The notes: generated by a model not told the origin, from the sequence alone. Shown: positions 21,949 through 31,225, numbered from the stretch's first letter. The stretch is DNA of 64,000 bases from Elusimicrobia bacterium GWC2_64_44 (GCA_001799845.1 MGUG01000030.1:124001-188000); one strand, 5' to 3'. Program-made: numbers and translations.

Positions 21949-24900
21949 TTAGTTAAAACAGTTATCAAGGCCTTTGGAGCCGGCCAGGGCCCACTGGCCG
22001 ACGGCCGTGCCGGTAGAAACGCAGAGGTCGTTGATGCTCGAGTTGAAAACGACCGCTCCGACAGACGGAGGCGACGCCGCCTGCAGGGCGGCGGTGTCCA
22101 GGGAACGGGGCATCCAGAAGCCTTCAGCCGTGAAGGTGGACTTGTTTACCCCGGAGCCGAACTGCGCCGTGCCGTTAACGTCCAGCGTAGCCGCCGGGAG
22201 AGCCGCGCCTATGCCCACTCGCCCGTCGTTACGGACCAGCAGCGCGCCGCTCTTTACATTGAGCACGTCTTCAGTGCCGGCCAGGCCGCCGCCGAGTACC
22301 GTCAGGGAGGAATTGAACAGGGCATAGCCGGCCACGTTCAGTTTAGCCGCGGGGGAGCCGGTGCCGACGCCGGTATAGCCGGTCTGCGTGCTGACATAGA
22401 GCGCCGCGCCGGCGCGGTCGCCGCCCACCAGCAGGCTGGACCCGACGTGAAAGCGCTCTTTGGGCGTACCGGTGCTGATCCCGACCCAGCCGCCGGTACC
22501 GGTCGAGATAAACACTACCGGCGGGCTGTTCTCAACTCCTACGGCCATGTTCGTCAGCACCCTGAAGAACTCAGGCGGCGCATAGGCGGCGACCTGGGGC
22601 ACGCCTATTATGAAGCCGCCGCCGTACTTGATGCGGAAAACTCCGGAACCGCCAGTCAGGTTTCCGGAGACGGATCTGTACACCATGTCCTTGGTGACAT
22701 TGTCCACGCCCAGCGCCGCGATTGCCCCGACGAAGGGATCGGACCAGCTGATAAGGGAATCGCCGCCGAAGTTCGGGTAGAACTGAAGCTCCACGTTCTC
22801 GCTGGTCTTCTGGTCCAGCCTCACCGGCCCGCGCACGTGCAGCGCGGCCAGCGGGTCGAACGGATCGTTTAAGCTGTCGGTGCCTACGGAGAGCTTGGAG
22901 GTAGCGTAGATGGTGGTGGAGAAAACCACTCCGTCGTAAGTGCCGCCGCCGAGGGCGGTCACGGAAGCGACCACGATGGTCTGGGGGATGGCCGAGGCCG
23001 ACAGGCCGGTCAGCCCGGCGCCGTTGCCGAAGAAGCCGCCCTGCGCGGTTATGGATGAGACCGCGCTTATCCCGCCTTCTACGGTCAGTGCGTGCGTCGG
23101 AGCCAGCGTCCGGATGCCCACCCTGTCGGTGGTCGTACTGACGAAGAAGATGGGATTCGTCGCCGCGGTGCTGACCAGGACGTTGCCTACCACATGAAAG
23201 CGCTCCGCAGGGTCGCTTGTTCCTATGCCGAAGCGCCAGTAGGCGAAATCGTCCGAAGTAATGCGGAACACTTCCTGCCCGCCGGCCTCGGAGCTGGTGC
23301 CCATCGCCCTGTAGACGAAGTCGCGCTCCCTGCCGAACGCCGTGGGGTACCCCAGGGCGCCCTGGGCCGGCCCGTTGGCCGAGAGGAGGGTGTTTTTCCA
23401 GCTCAGGTAGCTGCTCCCGGCGAAACTCTGGAAATCCAGGTGCGCAAGACCGTTCGGGTTGGAGATCTTCATCCACTCGTTCACTTCCAGCGGCGCGTCG
23501 GGGTTATTGACCTGCACTCCCACGCGGCCGCCGGTAGTTACGGCAAGACTATAGTTGTTGACCGACACCGCCGTAGCCACGGTGAGCGCGTAATAATGCG
23601 CGCCGTTGTCGGCGATGGTAACGCTGGAGCCGGCCAGCCGGAGGTTGCCTGTCATGGTGTCGCCGGCTTTCAGCAGGCGGCTGCTGTCAGTGCCCTGCAC
23701 GGCCGTCAGCAGCGAGCCGTTACCCACGAAGTAAGGGGCGTCCACTATTCCGGCGCGCACCTTGATGCCGCTGGCCGTGTCCACGCTGTAGCCGGCGCCC
23801 ATGGTATCCCACGACCAGAAAGTGCCGCTGGCCGCCGTCACGTTATAGAACTGCCCGAGACCGGCGACCTTCGCGTTATCGGCGAAAAGCCCTCCCTGGG
23901 CCGTGATGCTGGAGGTGGCCAGAATACCGCCCGTCACGGAGAGCCGGACCGGGTAGGTGTACCCGCCCACGGCTACACTGCCGCCGAAGACGGAAAAGGT
24001 GGAGCCGGTGACCGAGAAAGCGTCCCCGGTGACGGTCAGGGTAGAGTTCAGCAGCGTGAGCTGGCCGGTCATGGTGTCCCCGGCCTTCAACACCTTGGAG
24101 CTGTCCTGCGTGGTGAGGTTGTAAAGCCCGCTGCCGTCGCCGTAATAAGTCGCGCCGGGAGACAGGTAGACGTGGGAACTTATCATGAGGCCGCCGCGCA
24201 CCGAAGCTGGAGCGGAAGAGATCTCCACGCCGGGCCCCAGGCGCAATTTGGGGATGGTCGCGCCCAAGGGGGAAGTGACGGTGAAGCTGGAGTTGCCCAT
24301 GGTCAGCTGGCCGGTCATGGTGTCGCCGCCCTTGCGCACGATGTTGCCGAGAGTGGAACCGTCGCCGTAGAATGAGCCGCCGTAAACCTGGCCGTCCGCG
24401 TTGACCCGGAACAGCTGCGCCTGGGCGGCGGGGGTAGGGCCGGTGGAGATCAGCAGCAGGTCGCCCGCGCCGGGGGCCGAGGAAATATGCAGGCGCGCGA
24501 GCGGGTTGGTGATGCCGCCGCCGATATTGGTATTGCCCTCATTGATGGTATACAGGTTGAGGCCGAGCACGTCCCACATGGTCAGGGCGGCCGCCTTCAC
24601 CTGCACGGAGCCGTCGGGGAACTTAAAGCCGCAGGTGTAGTCGGGCGCCGTGGCGCAGCTGGGCCAGTTTCCGGTGCTTTCCACCACGCCGGCGACCGCC
24701 AGCTTCTGGCCGGGCGAAATGCTGCCGACGGAGATGCCGCCCTGCACGAACAGGTTGGTGGAGATCGTGATGGCCCCATAGGTGGTGTTCGGCAGCGCCG
24801 CGATGATGTCGGCGCTGAAGACGGTGGTGGCGGCGGAGGCCGTGGAGGCGTAGAGGGAGTTGAAGGCGTAGGGCGAGGCCTGCAGCTTGACGCGGGGGGT

Positions 24901-25287
24901 CATGGGCTCGTAGGCGCCGGAGCAGTCGTTGTCCGAGTCCACCTGCACCTCGAGCCAGAGCGCGGTATAGTCCATGAAGAGCCCGCCGGGTATGCCGCCG
25001 GGGGTCGAGGACCCTATCTCAACGTCGTAGCGGCCCTTGCTTACGCGCAGGTTGCAGCGGTTCTCGGTGAAAAGAGGGGCGCCGCCGGTGGCCGCGCCGT
25101 AGATGAGGAACTTGAGGTCCTGCGGGGCGTCCACGGCCTCGTTGGTGACTTTACTGAGCAGGAAACCCTGGTAGTTAATGGTGGGGGCGATGACCGCCTG
25201 CGCGCGCCCGGCGAAGAGGGGAAAGAGCGCCAGCGAGGCGAGCAGCGCCGCGCGGCCGCAGGTGAACAGGGTTCTTGCTGAAGTCAT
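21949..25287 (-). CDS. Large secreted repetitive fibre-like protein
   Basis: Signal peptide; repeated 'K(A/G)GDTMTGxLxL' motifs and repeated 'VGIGT..PxxxLxVxG' units as in tail-fibre-like proteins. Confidence 0.7.
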   Translation of the reverse strand: MTSARTLFTCGRAALLASLALFPLFAGRAQAVIAPTINYQGFLLSKVTNEAVDAPQDLKFLIYGAATGGAPLFTENRCNLRVSKGRYDVEIGSSTPGGIPGGLFMDYTALWLEVQVDSDNDCSGAYEPMTPRVKLQASPYAFNSLYASTASAATTVFSADIIAALPNTTYGAITISTNLFVQGGISVGSISPGQKLAVAGVVESTGNWPSCATAPDYTCGFKFPDGSVQVKAAALTMWDVLGLNLYTINEGNTNIGGGITNPLARLHISSAPGAGDLLLISTGPTPAAQAQLFRVNADGQVYGGSFYGDGSTLGNIVRKGGDTMTGQLTMGNSSFTVTSPLGATIPKLRLGPGVEISSAPASVRGGLMISSHVYLSPGATYYGDGSGLYNLTTQDSSKVLKAGDTMTGQLTLLNSTLTVTGDAFSVTGSTFSVFGGSVAVGGYTYPVRLSVTGGILATSSITAQGGLFADNAKVAGLGQFYNVTAASGTFWSWDTMGAGYSVDTASGIKVRAGIVDAPYFVGNGSLLTAVQGTDSSRLLKAGDTMTGNLRLAGSSVTIADNGAHYYALTVATAVSVNNYSLAVTTGGRVGVQVNNPDAPLEVNEWMKISNPNGLAHLDFQSFAGSSYLSWKNTLLSANGPAQGALGYPTAFGRERDFVYRAMGTSSEAGGQEVFRITSDDFAYWRFGIGTSDPAERFHVVGNVLVSTAATNPIFFVSTTTDRVGIRTLAPTHALTVEGGISAVSSITAQGGFFGNGAGLTGLSASAIPQTIVVASVTALGGGTYDGVVFSTTIYATSKLSVGTDSLNDPFDPLAALHVRGPVRLDQKTSENVELQFYPNFGGDSLISWSDPFVGAIAALGVDNVTKDMVYRSVSGNLTGGSGVFRIKYGGGFIIGVPQVAAYAPPEFFRVLTNMAVGVENSPPVVFISTGTGGWVGISTGTPKERFHVGSSLLVGGDRAGAALYVSTQTGYTGVGTGSPAAKLNVAGYALFNSSLTVLGGGLAGTEDVLNVKSGALLVRNDGRVGIGAALPAATLDVNGTAQFGSGVNKSTFTAEGFWMPRSLDTAALQAASPPSVGAVVFNSSINDLCVSTGTAVGQWALAGSKGLDNCFN

Positions 25288-25297
25288 AGTTCCTCCG

Positions 25298-26911
25298 CTA
25301 CTTTATCACTACGACGGTGCCGTTATAGACGGTGCCGTCAGCTTCGAGCTGGTAGATATACACGCCGCCGGGCACCGTCTGCCCTCCGGCCTTGGCGTCC
25401 CAGGCCAGCGAATTCGAGACCGGCCCGGTCTTCATCGCGGCCACCTGGGCGCCGCGCAGGTCGTAGATGCGCCCTTTGACCTGCTTGTCCTGCGGGTTAT
25501 CGAAAATAAAAACCATCGTATCATTTTTGCCGTCGCCATTAGGGGTTATCAGGCGGTTCAGCAGCCCGGCCTTGTCGGCGGCGAAGCTGCCGCTGCGCTC
25601 GGTGGTGCGCAGCTGGTAGCGGCCCAGCAGGCTGGTCTCGAGCTGCACGCTGCGCTCCGCCTCGTTGACCTTGCCGAAAAGCTGCAGCCAGCGGGAGCCG
25701 TTATTATAGAACATGCTCAGCGCCTTGCCGTCCGTGGCGACGGAGGGGGTAATGGTGCCGCCGGCCTTGGCGTAAAAGAGCTTGAGCGTGCCGCTCTTGG
25801 CCAGTTTGAAGGCGCTGTCCGCCTGGATACCGCCGCGGAAGGCGGAGAATTCCACGGACTTCATTACGCGCCCGCCCAGGTCCTCGGCGTGGGAGGAGAT
25901 CTCGATGGTATAGGAGTCCATCGGGTCTCCGGAGGCCGAGTAAAAGGACCCGCCGGCCTCGGCCGGCACTTCCAGCATGCTCTGGTTGTCCGGCGCCAGG
26001 AAATACAGGCCGCCCGGGGTGCTGCCGCGCCCGTAGGAGGGAATGGATTCGCCCGCCTGGTTCACGGACCGCGCGTGATAGTAATAGACGTCGCTCGCGC
26101 CGATGATGTCCGTCCAGCTGAGCGTACTGGAAGAAGTCTCGCCGATGAATTCCCAGTCGGCGGCCGCGGGGGCCGTAGCGCGGTAGAGCGCGTATTTCTT
26201 TATTTCGTAGGGATAGGCCGGGCTGAACCGGTCGTTGAAGGGGATGCGGTTCTGGAAGCCCGCCGGCGGGATCCAGGTCATCGTCACGGAATTGCCGGCG
26301 CGGGTGATCTGGAAGTTCATCGGGGCGAGCGGCACCAGCGCGAAGGAGGCCACCTGGTTGGAAAGCTCGGAACGGATGGCGTGGGCGTTCACGGCCTCGA
26401 CGGCGAAATAATAGGTGGTCCCGGCGTTGAACCCTTCGAGCAGCCGTGTCTCCGTCCCGCCCGCCTCCAACGGGGTCCAGGCCGAAACGTACGGGGAAGC
26501 CGTCCTGAACTGTTCGTCGGTGGTGATGTACCCGGAGGTAGTGTAGCGCAGGACATAGTCGTCGGCAGCTCCGTACTGCCGCCGGGCGTCGGCGTAGGGG
26601 GCGGTCCAGGTGATGCGGAGGCCGGAGCTGGAAACGATGACCACGGCGAGGTCGGAGACCGGGGCCGGGGCGGGAAAAAAGGACAGCTTGCCGCTGCGCT
26701 GCGAGAAGGAGGGCGCCTCCTGCGTCGAGACCGAGACTTCCTGCACGTTGCCGTCGCCCTCGAAGTTGGCCGAGACCATGGAGGCGGAGCCGAAGCCGTA
26801 AGTCCCGGAAAGGTCCGCGAAGCCGGGTGAAGACAGCCCGGCGGCAAAGAGGGAGCCCGCCCACAACAGGAGGGCGGCCGGCAAGAGGGAAATGGTCAGC
26901 CTGGCGTTCAC
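25298..26911 (-). CDS. Secreted fibronectin-type-III-like protein with 'TPNGDGxND' C-terminal domain (GTG start)
   Basis: 'APAPVSDLAVVIVSSSGLRITWTAP' and 'PLAPMNFQITRAGNSVTMTWIPP' FN3-like; C-terminus 'LITPNGDGKNDTMVFIFDNP...GGVYIYQLEADGTVYNGTVVVIK'. Confidence 0.7.
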   Translation of the reverse strand: MNARLTISLLPAALLLWAGSLFAAGLSSPGFADLSGTYGFGSASMVSANFEGDGNVQEVSVSTQEAPSFSQRSGKLSFFPAPAPVSDLAVVIVSSSGLRITWTAPYADARRQYGAADDYVLRYTTSGYITTDEQFRTASPYVSAWTPLEAGGTETRLLEGFNAGTTYYFAVEAVNAHAIRSELSNQVASFALVPLAPMNFQITRAGNSVTMTWIPPAGFQNRIPFNDRFSPAYPYEIKKYALYRATAPAAADWEFIGETSSSTLSWTDIIGASDVYYYHARSVNQAGESIPSYGRGSTPGGLYFLAPDNQSMLEVPAEAGGSFYSASGDPMDSYTIEISSHAEDLGGRVMKSVEFSAFRGGIQADSAFKLAKSGTLKLFYAKAGGTITPSVATDGKALSMFYNNGSRWLQLFGKVNEAERSVQLETSLLGRYQLRTTERSGSFAADKAGLLNRLITPNGDGKNDTMVFIFDNPQDKQVKGRIYDLRGAQVAAMKTGPVSNSLAWDAKAGGQTVPGGVYIYQLEADGTVYNGTVVVIK

Positions 26912-27029
26912 GAATTAAATTATAGCGGGCCCGTGCGACTAAAATATTACAAAGAGGTTGCGTTCGTCCGCCGTAAAATCCATAAATCCGCAACAAAACA
27001 GTCACAATTGAAAACTAGAATTATCATGT

Positions 27030-27404
27030 ATGAAAGCCTTAAGGTATTTCGCCGCGCTCGCGGCGGCGGCCCTGCTAGCGCCCGCCGCGGCTTTTTGCGC
27101 CGCGTCGGCCCTGGGCCAGTCCCTCGCCCTCAACAGGCTCGTCACGCCCAACGGGGACGGCTTCAACGATACCTTCGTCTTCCGCTGCCACAACCCGCGT
27201 GATTCCGGCATCGACGCCAAGATCTTCGACGTGGCCGGCAGGGAAATAGCGGTAATGCGCGTAAAGCGCATCGGCACTACGGATTTTTATTACGACTACG
27301 AATGGAACCCCAACGCAGCCGGGAAAGCGGAAGGCGGGGTCTACATCTACCAGGTCAGGGTGGAAACCAAGGTCTATAAGGGAACTGTAATAGTAATAAG
27401 GTAG
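27030..27404 (+). CDS. Secreted small protein: signal peptide plus a stand-alone 'TPNGDGxND' domain
   Basis: 'LNRLVTPNGDGFNDTFVFRCHNP...GGVYIYQVRVETKVYKGTVIVIR'. Confidence 0.7.
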   Translation: MKALRYFAALAAAALLAPAAAFCAASALGQSLALNRLVTPNGDGFNDTFVFRCHNPRDSGIDAKIFDVAGREIAVMRVKRIGTTDFYYDYEWNPNAAGKAEGGVYIYQVRVETKVYKGTVIVIR

Positions 27405-27412
27405 CGCGGACT

Positions 27413-29383
27413 ATGAACACCGCTAAGAACCAGAAACTGCTGCCGGCAGCCCTCGCGCTCTGCGCGTGGCTGGCCGCGCCCGCCTGCGCCGCCTTCGAGG
27501 ACCTCGGCTTCGGAGCGCGCGCGCCGGGCATGGGCGACGCTTTCACCGGCGTGGCCGACGACATCTCCGCGGTCTACTACAACCCGGCCGGCCTCTCAAG
27601 CATCGAGCGCACCAAAGTGCTCGCCTCCCACTCTCTTTTCTACACCGGGCTGAGCGACGGCTCCAACCTCGGACTCAGCGTGGCCGCCCTGGCCGTACCG
27701 ATAGGGAGCGGCCGCAACGGCACCCTGGGCCTGGCCTGGCAGCAGTTCTCGCTCTCCGGCGTCTATTTCGAAAAGACAGGGCAGGTAAGCTGGGGGTACA
27801 AGTTCGACAAGGCTTCCAAATACAGCGACCTGGCGGTAGGCGGCTCGCTGAAATACCTGAGCCACGGCTTCACCCGCCTGGACGAGACTTATAACGCGGT
27901 GGAGGCAAACCTGGGCCAGAACGGCGCCACCGACCCGGTGCTGGCCGGGGCCAACACGCGCTCCGCGCTGGACGCCGACGTGGGCGCGCTCTACCGCCTG
28001 ACCCGCCGCTGGACGCTGGGCGCCGCGCTGCTCAACGCCATGCAGGCCAACGTTTCCTTCACCGACTCGGGCAAGGACCGGGTCCCCATGAAGACGCGGC
28101 TGGGGGCCTCGTACAAGAGCCTCTGGCTGCTGCTCTCGGCCGACGCGCGCTTCCAGAAAGCGCCCGACGGCAGCCTGGACAAGCAGGTGGTGGTGGCGGC
28201 GGAAAAGATCTTCCCGAGCCTGGACAAGGGCGACATCGGAGTGCGCGGCTCGCTGGGCGCCGGCGACCGCGAATTCAAGCAGGCCACGCTGGGCCTCTCC
28301 TACAAGATCCAGCGCATACAGCTGGACTACGGCTTCGCGCTGCCGCTCGGCACCGTGAAGGAGACCGCGGGCAACCACAAGGTGGCGCTCTCTTATCACT
28401 TCGGCGCGCCAACCCAGACAGAGCTGGCCGAGACCGAACTGCTGGACCAGTTCAAGCGCCTGCGGGAGGCGCAGAACTACAAGAGCCCGCGCGACACCGC
28501 CAGCCTCAACGACCCGCGCCTCGCCGAGGTGAAGGAACAGGTGCGCAAAGAGAATTACTACGCGGCCAACAAGCTGCTGCTGGAGAAAGCAAACGAGCTG
28601 CTGCCGGATTCTTCGGTGGTCAACATGACGCGTCGCCTCTCGGCGGTGGCCGCCTTCTTCCCGTCGCTGGCCGTAGAGAACCGGCAGAAGGCCCGCTGGG
28701 AAGAGCTGCTCTCCGCCGGCGCGCGCGACCTGATAGCAGGCAACGACCTCCGCGCGATGAAGGAGCTGACCTACGCGCAGAGCCTTAACCAGCAGGACTC
28801 CGCCCTCTCCAATTTCCTCGACCGCGCGAGCGAGCTGACCCGCGTGGCGCCAGACAGGGTACCGTCGGATTTCAGCCGCGGCTGGGCGGAATTCAAGCTG
28901 GCGGAATCCGACGATTTCTACGCCAAGAAGCGCTACAACGAGGCGCTGCGCAAGCTCGAAGAGCTGCTGGAGATAGAGCCCAACCACCTGATGGCGCTCA
29001 AGAAGAGCGGCTCCTGCAACTATATGCTGGGCAACTTCGCCCGCGCCGCCGGCGCCTGGGAGCGCGCACTGCGCTACGAGCCGGACAATGCGGAGAAGGT
29101 CAAGCTGGGCAAGATGTCTGACGAGGCCAAGACCAAGAGCGCCGGCGCAACCTGGGAACCCGGCGGCCCTCAGCCAGGCGCGCCCGAGCCGGAAGCGGAG
29201 GCCGCCAGCGGCAAGAGCGCCGACGCCCGCGAGATAGAGAAGATCTACCAGACCGGCGCTGATCACTACGCTAAGGGGGAATACGGCAAGGCGGCCGACG
29301 CCTTCCGCAGGATCCTGACGCTGGATCCGCAGAATACGCAGGCCAAGAAGGCCCTGGAGCGCATTATACGGCTGTCGCGGTGA
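27413..29383 (+). CDS. PorV/UPF0164-family outer-membrane protein with C-terminal TPRs
   Basis: 'FGARAPGMGDAFTGVADDISAVYYNPAGL' family signature; TPR-like repeats after about residue 500. Confidence 0.75.
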   Translation: MNTAKNQKLLPAALALCAWLAAPACAAFEDLGFGARAPGMGDAFTGVADDISAVYYNPAGLSSIERTKVLASHSLFYTGLSDGSNLGLSVAALAVPIGSGRNGTLGLAWQQFSLSGVYFEKTGQVSWGYKFDKASKYSDLAVGGSLKYLSHGFTRLDETYNAVEANLGQNGATDPVLAGANTRSALDADVGALYRLTRRWTLGAALLNAMQANVSFTDSGKDRVPMKTRLGASYKSLWLLLSADARFQKAPDGSLDKQVVVAAEKIFPSLDKGDIGVRGSLGAGDREFKQATLGLSYKIQRIQLDYGFALPLGTVKETAGNHKVALSYHFGAPTQTELAETELLDQFKRLREAQNYKSPRDTASLNDPRLAEVKEQVRKENYYAANKLLLEKANELLPDSSVVNMTRRLSAVAAFFPSLAVENRQKARWEELLSAGARDLIAGNDLRAMKELTYAQSLNQQDSALSNFLDRASELTRVAPDRVPSDFSRGWAEFKLAESDDFYAKKRYNEALRKLEELLEIEPNHLMALKKSGSCNYMLGNFARAAGAWERALRYEPDNAEKVKLGKMSDEAKTKSAGATWEPGGPQPGAPEPEAEAASGKSADAREIEKIYQTGADHYAKGEYGKAADAFRRILTLDPQNTQAKKALERIIRLSR

Positions 29384-29390
29384 CGCGGCC

Positions 29391-30704
29391 ATGAAACTCT
29401 TCCACAAACTCAGCGCGGCTCTGATGGCCGCCGCCCTGGCGGCGGCGCTGCTGCTTTCCGCCATCTTCTTCAGCTTCCAGAACCGCACTGTCAGGCAGGC
29501 CCAGGAGGCCCGCCTTCAGGCGTTGGAGCAGTCCGTCGCGGCGATGATAGGAGAAGCGGAGCTGGCCGGCGACCCGCTGATGGCGGTGGACTATCTGTCC
29601 GGAGTCTGCTCGTCAAAACCGGAAATAGATTTTTGCGACGTAGACATAGGGCGCGGGGCGCGGCCGGTCCATACTACCCGCAAGAAAGCGCCGCACAAGA
29701 GCGACTCCCTGATCACGAAAGAGATAAGGGGTAAAAAGTTCGCGGCCCGCATTAATTTCTCATCCCAGGCGCTAGAGCTGGAGCGCCGCGTAGCGCTGGC
29801 GGGCGTCTGGCGCGACCTGGCAGCCGCCTTCCTGGTCTCTATGGTCGCGGCGGCCCTTATCGGCCTGCTGCTGGCCCGCCGGCTGACGCGCCGGCTGCGG
29901 CGGCTCGCAGCCGAGGCCGCCGAGGTAGGCGAAGGAAAGTTCGGCGTGAAGACCGACGCTTCGGGCTCCGACGAGGTGGCCGAGCTGGCCGGCGCGCTCA
30001 ACACCATGTCCGACCGGTTGCTTGAGCTGGACGCGATGAAGAAGAATTTCACGGCCTCCGTCACCCACGAACTGCGCTCCCCGCTAGGCGTGATAGAAAC
30101 CTACGCCGCCATGCTGCTCAAAGAAAAAGAACATTTCCGGGCAGAGGACCTGGAGGTTTTTGCGCGCATAAAGGAGAACGCCGGCCGCCTGGCCAATTTC
30201 GTCACCGCGATGCTGGACCTTGCAAAGCTGGAGCGCGGCAAGATGGAGCTGCGCGCGGCGCGCGAAGACCCGCTGGCCCTCGCGCGCGACGCGGCCGACT
30301 TCCTGCGCCCGAAGGCGGAGGAGAAAGGCGTGACGCTCGTAGTGGAGGCGGCCGGGACCGGCGCGGCCCTGCTGGACCGCGAGCTCCTGACCCACGCGCT
30401 CACCAACCTGCTCTCCAACGCCATTAAATTCACGCCGGAAGGGGGCAAAGTGACGGTGCGCGCCCTGCTGTCCGGCGGCAAGTTCCGCGTCGAGGTGCAG
30501 GACACCGGCCCCGGCCTCAAGGACTGCGAGGGAGACAAACTCTTCGCGCCCTTCGCCCAGGGATCGGCCGCCCCCGGCCACGGCGGCACCGGCCTCGGCC
30601 TCGCCCTCGTCAAATCCATCGCCGAGCTCCACCAAGGCACCGCCGGCTGCGCCCCCGTCCCCGCAGGGGGAGCCCTGTTCTGGATAGAAATACCAGTTGC
30701 ATGA
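29391..30704 (+). CDS. Sensor histidine kinase (HAMP, HisKA, HATPase)
   Basis: Two TM segments, H-box 'VTHELRSPLGV', N-box 'LTNLLSNAIKFTPEGG', G-box 'GTGLGLALVKSI'. Confidence 0.92.
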   Translation: MKLFHKLSAALMAAALAAALLLSAIFFSFQNRTVRQAQEARLQALEQSVAAMIGEAELAGDPLMAVDYLSGVCSSKPEIDFCDVDIGRGARPVHTTRKKAPHKSDSLITKEIRGKKFAARINFSSQALELERRVALAGVWRDLAAAFLVSMVAAALIGLLLARRLTRRLRRLAAEAAEVGEGKFGVKTDASGSDEVAELAGALNTMSDRLLELDAMKKNFTASVTHELRSPLGVIETYAAMLLKEKEHFRAEDLEVFARIKENAGRLANFVTAMLDLAKLERGKMELRAAREDPLALARDAADFLRPKAEEKGVTLVVEAAGTGAALLDRELLTHALTNLLSNAIKFTPEGGKVTVRALLSGGKFRVEVQDTGPGLKDCEGDKLFAPFAQGSAAPGHGGTGLGLALVKSIAELHQGTAGCAPVPAGGALFWIEIPVA

Positions 30705-30752
30705 GTTCTAGCGGCCTACAGTGAGGACAGGAACGAGATTAGTAGCTCGTAT

Positions 30753-30890
30753 TCGGCGGCCTACCGCAGGGGCAGGACCGCAAAACACGTTCGCGCACAC
30801 CGTGCGCTCACTCGACACTCGGCCTCGGCGCTACGCAAGCCTCGGCCTCGCGACGGTTTTACTTGTCCTACCCCTGCGGTCTCCGCCGAC
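30753..30890. repeat. Imperfect palindromic intergenic element, copy A
   Basis: TCGGCGGcctACCGCAGGGGCAGGAC (30753-30778) complementary to GTCCTACCCCTGCGGTCTCCGCCGA (30865-30889); core resembles copy B. Confidence 0.75.
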
Positions 30891-30929
30891 TTCTAACTGT
30901 TACAGCGAAGAAAGAAACAAACGGAGGGG

Positions 30930-31130
30930 TGGCAGGGGTGCTGCCCCCCGAACCCTTTGCGGAAGGGGGGGCCCCGCACTGCGGATTTGAATCTGTAAGC
31001 GCTGTTCAACAGGCGGAAATCATTCGGAGAAGCAGAGACGAAGCGACTGTTGATACTAAATCCACAGTGTGGGGGGAAACCGACGCAAGGGTTTCCATCT
31101 TCCAGGGTTCGGGGGGTAGTACCCCTGCCA
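30930..31130 (+). ncRNA. ~200-nt long-hairpin element (candidate structured RNA or MITE-like repeat)
   Basis: Arm 30931-30956 GGCAGGGGTGCTGCCCCCCGAACCCT pairs fully with 31104-31129 (24 WC + 2 G.U on the + strand); inner stem 30972-30988/31058-31074. Confidence 0.5.
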
Positions 31131-31225
31131 GGCCCCCGACTGGGCTTCTCGCGGTTCTCAGGAAGGCGGGTTTAACTTCGCCGTAATAACTTTGTAACCT
31201 GCTTAATATAGAATTAAAGAGAACT

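Noticed and set aside
21811-25281. Plus-strand ORFs across the FMN riboswitch and fibre-like gene (21811..22872, 23092..24375, 24487..25281)
   Set aside because: Antisense to a conserved riboswitch and to a signal-peptide-bearing coding gene; no recognisable motifs.
30930-31130. Naming the long hairpin as 6S RNA, RNase P RNA or tmRNA
   Set aside because: Only the overall shape is suggestive of 6S; no conserved sequence signatures of any of these RNAs were recognised.
30721-31186. ORFs 30721..30990 and 30863..31186 in the hairpin-rich gap
   Set aside because: They run through the inverted-repeat arms, have no protein motifs and no convincing ribosome-binding site.
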